Source: an uncultured Collinsella sp.
Lineage (GTDB): Bacteria > Actinomycetota > Coriobacteriia > Coriobacteriales > Coriobacteriaceae
DNA length: 20,299 nucleotides
Assembly: GCA_900547765.1 (NCBI GenBank)
Contig: URIA01000043.1
Coordinates: 1-20,299, forward strand
Reading direction: 5' to 3'
Under the pieces are notes generated by a model, which was not told the origin of the DNA, made no database searches, and saw nothing but the letters and a program-made list of their open reading frames with translations. Below, in pieces: positions 16,855 to 20,299 of this stretch. Made by a program: the position numbers and the translations under genes. Position 1 is the first letter of the stretch, and the number at the start of each line of letters is the position of its first letter.

Positions 16855-17598
16855 CTATTGCATCGGGTCGGACAGGACCCGTTCGATCTCTGATGCGGGA
16901 AGTGCGCCTTGGCGCAGGATCTGGAGCCCGCCGTGCTGGAACGATACGATGGTCGAGGCGTCGCGACACGGGGTCTCACCGGCGTCGACGGCAACATCGA
17001 CCCCCTCCAGGATGCGACCCTCGACGGCGGCAAAGCTTGCCGGCGAAGGCGCGCCGTGCGTGTTGGCGCTCGTGCAGGCAAGGGGACTGCCGCAGGCGCG
17101 GATGAGCGCTTGGACCACGGGAGAGGCCGAAGCGCGCAGGGCCACGGTGTCGTCGGCAGCGCGCATAAAGGTCGGCACGCAGGGGGCCGCCTTGACCACG
17201 ATAGTCAGGGCGCCCGGCCAGCATCGTCGGGCAAGCACGCGGGCCTCTTCCGGGATATCCACGCCATAGCGGTCGAGTGCTTCGACGCCATCGACCAGCC
17301 AAGCGACGGTTTGCGTGAGCTCACGTTGCTTGAGAGTGAAGATACGGCGATAGCCGGTGCCGAGCGCAGGAACTGCGGCGCCATTGACGGCAGCCTGCGG
17401 ATCGCGCGGCCACGATGGGAATTCGCTTGTATCTTGGGGCACGGCGTCCGAGAAGGCGTTGACTGCCACGGCGACACCGTAGACGGTCTCGGTCGGAATC
17501 AAGGCCAGGCCGCCGCGGCCGAGCACCTCGGCCGTGCGCTCGACGGCAAGCCGATGCGGCTCGCGCGTTCCCTCGTATACCCGATAGACCGTCTGCAT
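16855..17598 (-). CDS. tsaC: L-threonylcarbamoyladenylate synthase (TsaC/Sua5/YrdC family)
   Basis: Makes threonylcarbamoyl-AMP for the t6A modification of tRNAs that read ANN codons. The YrdC fold is recognisable: LALIPTETVYGVAV (31-44), a KQRE block (90-93) at the place of the usual KxRP, RRCWPGALTIVV, and TSANTHGAPSP (176-186). The 247 residues include no Sua5 C-terminal domain. An extra stretch of about 37 residues (about 47-83) separates TETVYGV from the K-R block, where ordinary TsaC proteins have around 10. The ATG has a rather distant AAGGGG. No clear promoter was found in 17599-17746. Confidence 0.85.
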   Translation of the reverse strand: MQTVYRVYEGTREPHRLAVERTAEVLGRGGLALIPTETVYGVAVAVNAFSDAVPQDTSEFPSWPRDPQAAVNGAAVPALGTGYRRIFTLKQRELTQTVAWLVDGVEALDRYGVDIPEEARVLARRCWPGALTIVVKAAPCVPTFMRAADDTVALRASASPVVQALIRACGSPLACTSANTHGAPSPASFAAVEGRILEGVDVAVDAGETPCRDASTIVSFQHGGLQILRQGALPASEIERVLSDPMQ

Positions 17599-17746
17599 GT
17601 GTATGCCAGCCCCTTACGCTCCGGTGCAAGTTTGTTTACTGTGGGGCATTCTCGCACGAAACATTCAACCTATTTGCCCAGAGCGCATGTTGGTTTGGTG
17701 AGCGGCTCTAGTAGTCGGTGAAAGTGAGGGGGTTAATTGAAGATTT

Positions 17747-18049
17747 TTAGCGCGCAAGCGTAACGGTACGATCGGGAAACTCGATGCTTGCAACCAGTTT
17801 TCCGCCGAGGCTCTCTGCGTACCTGCTCAGCGTGTCGAGCCTCATCGAACCCAACTCCCCACGCTCGAGCTCGGATACACGTTTTTGAGAAACGCCCATC
17901 GACTGGGCGACCGACGCCTGTGTTAGATCTTTTAACCTGCGAATCTGAGCAAGCTTATAGGCTTCGATACGATCGCGAGTCCTCTCCTGCTCGGCGGTAA
18001 TGGAGTCGCGTGTTATCCCGCGAGATTCCATATACTCATGCAGTTCCAT
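17747..18049 (-). CDS. XRE-family antitoxin (HigA-like)
   Basis: A 100-residue DNA-binding protein with a Cro/CI-type helix-turn-helix (about 37-75: IRRLKDLTQASVAQSMGVSQ, then KRVSELERGE). Its start overlaps the end of the toxin gene by 14 bases, the toxin-first order typical of higBA-type loci. It should neutralise the toxin and repress the shared promoter, with the perfect palindrome at 18441-18455 as probable target. A charged helical stretch of about 35 residues precedes the HTH. Confidence 0.88.
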   Translation of the reverse strand: MELHEYMESRGITRDSITAEQERTRDRIEAYKLAQIRRLKDLTQASVAQSMGVSQKRVSELERGELGSMRLDTLSRYAESLGGKLVASIEFPDRTVTLAR

Positions 18050-18431
18050 CTCGATCGAGCCTCCTTACGTGGCGACGGTATATTTGCTCGGCCCTTGGAA
18101 TGTTGATCGCATACCAACCGTTCCATTTTGCCCTTGACGATCCCGCTCGCGACTTATCACCCGCCAATAGCAATACCGCCTGGCGCTTGGGGTCAAAGGC
18201 GAAGAGGATGCGAATCACCTGCCCACCACACGACGTCACTCTCAGCTCCTTTAAATGATGAAGCTTCGAGCCCTTTACGCGGTCAACCAGCGGACGACCA
18301 AGGCTGGGACCTTCCTTCTCGAGCACCAAAAGGTCTGCATAAATCTGCTTCAGCGTAGCTTCATCCTGCTCATCAAGCCAAGGTTCAATGTAATCAAGCA
18401 CGATACGGTACCGATGCAGCTGATTTGACAT
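18036..18431 (-). CDS. RelE/HigB-type toxin (phage Gp49-like family)
   Basis: Predicted ribosome-dependent mRNA endonuclease. The 131-residue protein has the Gp49/HigB core: HHLKELRVTSCGGQVIRILF, FAFDPKRQAVLLLAGDKS, and an IPRAEQIYRRHV end. Between GDKS and WYAINIP lies RAGSSRAKWNG, slightly longer than usual. AGGAGAAAGG precedes the ATG. It is the first gene of a two-gene operon with its own promoter (18446-18473). No frameshift or truncation is visible, so the pair is probably functional. Confidence 0.88.
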   Translation of the reverse strand: MSNQLHRYRIVLDYIEPWLDEQDEATLKQIYADLLVLEKEGPSLGRPLVDRVKGSKLHHLKELRVTSCGGQVIRILFAFDPKRQAVLLLAGDKSRAGSSRAKWNGWYAINIPRAEQIYRRHVRRLDRDGTA

Positions 18432-18440
18432 ACCTTTCTC

Positions 18441-18473
18441 CTTCTATAGTAGAAGTTTTACGGTATATTGCAA
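18441..18473 (-). promoter_or_regulatory. Toxin-antitoxin promoter with operator on the -10 box
   Basis: On the minus strand TTGCAA (18468-18473), 16 bases, then TACTAT (18446-18451). The perfect inverted repeat CTTCTA-N3-TAGAAG (18441-18455) covers the -10, so binding would block transcription. This fits autoregulation by the antitoxin. Confidence 0.7.
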
Positions 18474-18506
18474 GGACAAACTTACGCAAATGTCTATTAA
18501 TTCAGC

Positions 18507-19757
18507 TTAAATACGCTGTTTGGGCTCGGTGACGATGGCTCGGACGATGCGGGGGCGATCGGTGAGGTCATGGACGATACGCACGTCCGAAAGGCCTGCC
18601 TGGCGACAGAGCTCGGCCGCGGCATCGAGGGCACCCTCGTAGAGCTCGCAGGCAAACAGGCCGCCGGCGCGCAGCATGTAAGGCGCCGCATTGAGCAGGC
18701 GGCGGAAAATATCGAGGCCGTCGGCGCCGCCCTCGAGCGCCAGGTCGGGCTCAAAGTCCTTGACCTCGTGCGGCAGCGATCGCATGACGTCGGTCGGGAT
18801 GTAAGGCGGGTTGGAGACGAGCACATCAAAGGTGCCCCACTCTTCGCGGGGAATGGAACTCACCAGGTTGGTGAGGCTAAAGGCAACCTCATCTGCCGTG
18901 AGGCCGAGGGCGTCGCGGTTTTTGGTGGCCAGATCGATGGCGCGCGGCTCGATATCGGTGGCGGTGCAGGTAACGTGGCCGCGGCGCTCCCAGGCAAGGG
19001 AGAGCGAAATGCAGCCCGTGCCGCAGCCGACCTCGAGAACGCGGGCAGTGCAGGGCTCGGTTGGGGCAGGCGCAGCGGCATCCTGAGCTGAAGCCGTCTC
19101 CTGGCCGGCACCCTCGATGGCGATGCCGTATTCGTCGAGCTCGGACTCGGCGGCTTCCGCGGCTTCGGCTTCTGCTGCCTGCGCGGCGGCTTCCTCGGCC
19201 TCGCGGTCGGCCAGTTCCTCGGCATAGGCACGGCTGCCCAGTACGTCGCCGCCTAACGCCGCCTCATCGGCAGCCGTCAGGTTAGCGGCACGGCGCTCGG
19301 CAGTCGCGCGCTCGTCGGCCAGCGCCGCCTCGGCTTTGCGGGCCTCTTCGACCTCATCGTTCCAAGGCAGCTCAACACGCTGACGGGCAGCAGCCTCGGG
19401 GCTCAGCACCTCGGCATCCAGATAATTGAGGACTTCCTCGACGAGCATCTCGGTCTCGGGGCGCGGAATGAGCACACCGGGGGCGCACGCGACGTCGATC
19501 ATGCGAAACTGCGTGCTGCCGGTGATGTATTGCAGCGGCTCGCCCTTAGCGCGGCGGACAACGGCCGCATGCATGGTCTCGAGCTGGGCCGCGTTAAGCG
19601 TCTCGTCCATACGCATATATAGGTCAATGCGCGCCAGGCCCGTGGCGGCGCACAGCAGCCACTCGGCAGAAAGACGGGGGTGCTCCTCGCCGCGCTCGGC
19701 CAGGTACTCCTTGGTCCACTCGAGACAACGCTTGATGGTCCAGATCTCGTTTGCCAT
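18507..19757 (-). CDS. prmC: Release factor glutamine methyltransferase with a large Ala/Glu-rich insertion
   Basis: Methylates the GGQ glutamine of peptide-chain release factors using AdoMet. The N-terminal helical domain (1-80), GVLIPRPETEMLVEEVL (95-110), the AdoMet loop LEVGCGTGCISLSLA (241-255), the catalytic SNPPYIP (315-321), and FEPDLALEGGADGLDIFR (335-352) are all present and in one frame. The start has GAGGGGAGGG upstream, and length is 416 residues against about 280 normally. The excess is a segment at about 115-237, rich in Ala and Glu with runs such as EAEEAAAQAAEAEAAEAAE, between the substrate motif and the AdoMet loop. The release-factor gene prfA, the usual partner, is not next to it here. 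Confidence 0.93.
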   Translation of the reverse strand: MANEIWTIKRCLEWTKEYLAERGEEHPRLSAEWLLCAATGLARIDLYMRMDETLNAAQLETMHAAVVRRAKGEPLQYITGSTQFRMIDVACAPGVLIPRPETEMLVEEVLNYLDAEVLSPEAAARQRVELPWNDEVEEARKAEAALADERATAERRAANLTAADEAALGGDVLGSRAYAEELADREAEEAAAQAAEAEAAEAAESELDEYGIAIEGAGQETASAQDAAAPAPTEPCTARVLEVGCGTGCISLSLAWERRGHVTCTATDIEPRAIDLATKNRDALGLTADEVAFSLTNLVSSIPREEWGTFDVLVSNPPYIPTDVMRSLPHEVKDFEPDLALEGGADGLDIFRRLLNAAPYMLRAGGLFACELYEGALDAAAELCRQAGLSDVRIVHDLTDRPRIVRAIVTEPKQRI

Positions 19758-19775
19758 GGGGCCCTCCCCTCTTAA

Positions 19776-19832
19776 GCGCCGGACGGCGCGCGAATGTCGG
19801 AGCAGATTGTACGCGAGGCCAGCGCTTGGCAA
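19776..19832 (-). promoter_or_regulatory. Probable prmC promoter and leader hairpin
   Basis: On the minus strand TACAAT (19806-19811) is a good -10. TTGCCA (19827-19832) lies 15 bases upstream, a short spacer for a -35. GCGCC-GTCC-GGCGC (19776-19789) forms a hairpin in the leader before GAGGGGAGGG. The CTTGCCAA over the -35 is the same core found in the repeat array at 19932-19986. Confidence 0.45.
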
Positions 19833-19897
19833 GGGACGATTGAAGGCGATTATCAAGAATCAGCCCAGAATTTTGCACCGGGCTTGCTCAAAGTGCT

Positions 19898-19986
19898 CAT
19901 TCGTCGACGTCAAAATCTGCATTCGTCAAGCTTTTGGCAAGGTTGACCCAAAACTGACCAATATCTAACCAAGAACTTGCCAAATC
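19898..19986 (+). repeat. Tandem 11-bp repeats: candidate OmpR/PhoB-type operator
   Basis: Four consecutive 11-base units, TTGACCCAAAA, CTGACCAATAT, CTAACCAAGAA and CTTGCCAAATC (19943-19986), share the frame c-T-g-A-C-C-A-A. An inverted copy of the last core (TTTGGCAAG, 19933-19941) precedes them. Two CATTCGTC copies (19898-19905 and 19920-19927) are 22 bases apart, in phase with the same 11-base ladder. Eleven-base tandem half-sites are typical for OmpR/PhoB-family response regulators. Within 19833-20170 I see no gene. Confidence 0.6.
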
Positions 19987-20170
19987 ACTTGACGCGCGAC
20001 GCATCAAAAAATGCACTGCGTCTTCTTGGACGATTATTCGAGCAATATTTTCAATAGCAGATGAAGGCTGTTAATTACTTTGAGCAGGTAGGCAGCTTAA
20101 TTTCTAACAAAACAGATTAAATAAACTCGAAAAGTAATTTACCCAACCTAGTCATTTAAGAACGTCCCCA

Positions 20171-20236
20171 ATGACTACCTCTAAGGCGCCGCAGGTTGAG
20201 CATACCGCATCCGGAGCAAGGCAGCGCCGCAGGTAG
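20171..20236 (+). CDS. Possible 21-codon leader peptide ORF
   Basis: ATG at 20171 opens a 21-codon frame ending in TAG, with a basic end (RQRRR). No clear ribosome-binding site precedes it. It lies 16 bases before the ATG of the next possible gene on the same strand, the position of a leader peptide. It may equally be chance. Confidence 0.2.
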   Translation: MTTSKAPQVEHTASGARQRRR

Positions 20237-20238
20237 AG
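20186..20238. repeat. 15-bp direct repeat pair
   Basis: GCGCCGCAGGTTGAG (20186-20200) and GCGCCGCAGGTAGAG (20224-20238) differ at one base and start 38 bases apart. They lie just upstream of the start of the next plus-strand gene. Confidence 0.6.
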
Positions 20239-20252
20239 GACGGACAGACACT

Positions 20253-20299
20253 ATGACCCAATCCAGGGGCACGGAAACGACAGGAGCCCCCGCTCGTGA
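20253..20299 (+). CDS. Start of an unidentified plus-strand gene, cut by the window edge
   Basis: ATG at 20253 opens a frame (MTQSRGTETTGAPAR) that remains open to the last base. GGA lies eight bases upstream. Only 15 codons are visible, polar and without recognisable motif, so no function can be proposed. It is the first gene downstream of the 11-bp repeat array, 266 bases away. Confidence 0.4.
   Translation, partial: MTQSRGTETTGAPAR

Noticed and set aside
18507..19757. PrmC as a frameshifted or fused gene
   Set aside because: The methyltransferase motifs before and after the insertion are in the same uninterrupted frame, and the insert shows no separate known domain.
20186..20238. CRISPR array at the right end
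   Set aside because: Only two imperfect 15-base copies are visible, too short and too few for CRISPR repeats.

Overview
The window looks like chromosomal core DNA of a moderately GC-rich, Gram-positive-type bacterium. Gene order (prmC, tsaC, upp, atpIBEFHAGDC, murA), the LCP cell-wall protein and protein flavour suggest an actinomycete of the Coriobacteriia, perhaps Collinsella. That placement is inference from recalled family features, not from a search. Almost every gene lies on the minus strand; pepT is the one complete plus-strand gene.

Left part (1-4742): the first ~105 bases read, on the minus strand, like the leader or spacer of an rRNA operon lying off the left edge (two hairpins around a boxA/ITS-like motif). 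Then come an alpha-D-phosphohexomutase, a homocysteine S-methyltransferase coupled to a DtxR/MntR-type metalloregulator, and the divergent peptidase T gene. A perfect 20-bp palindrome lies between the regulator and pepT. The pepT/LCP convergence (4490-4742) holds a strong bidirectional terminator, a ~110-bp imperfect inverted repeat and another perfect hairpin.

Middle (4743-14246): an LCP ligase gene and murA sit downstream of a complete F1Fo ATP synthase operon (an atpI-like gene, then atpB-E-F-H-A-G-D-C). The genes are packed with stop/start overlaps, except for a structured 125-nt leader before atpE. A hairpin with a U-tract separates atpC from murA and ends only 13 bases before the murA start, so murA-lcp may depend on read-through.

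Right part (14309-19757): the atp promoter region, upp, glpK, tsaC, a RelE/HigB-type toxin-antitoxin pair and prmC. The toxin-antitoxin pair and glpK appear to interrupt a widely conserved prmC-tsaC-upp-atp neighbourhood. PrmC carries an unusual ~120-residue Ala/Glu-rich insertion and TsaC a ~37-residue one.

Right end (19758-20299): AT-richer non-coding DNA with a striking ladder of 11-bp tandem repeats that looks like an OmpR/PhoB-type operator, followed by a 21-codon mini-ORF and the first codons of an unidentified plus-strand gene that runs off the window.

I found no CRISPR array, insertion sequence, tRNA or prophage. The least explained elements are the 11-bp repeat operator with its unseen downstream gene, the PrmC insertion, the metalloregulator-methyltransferase-palindrome module and the hairpin in front of murA. 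None amounts to proof of a new system from this sequence alone.
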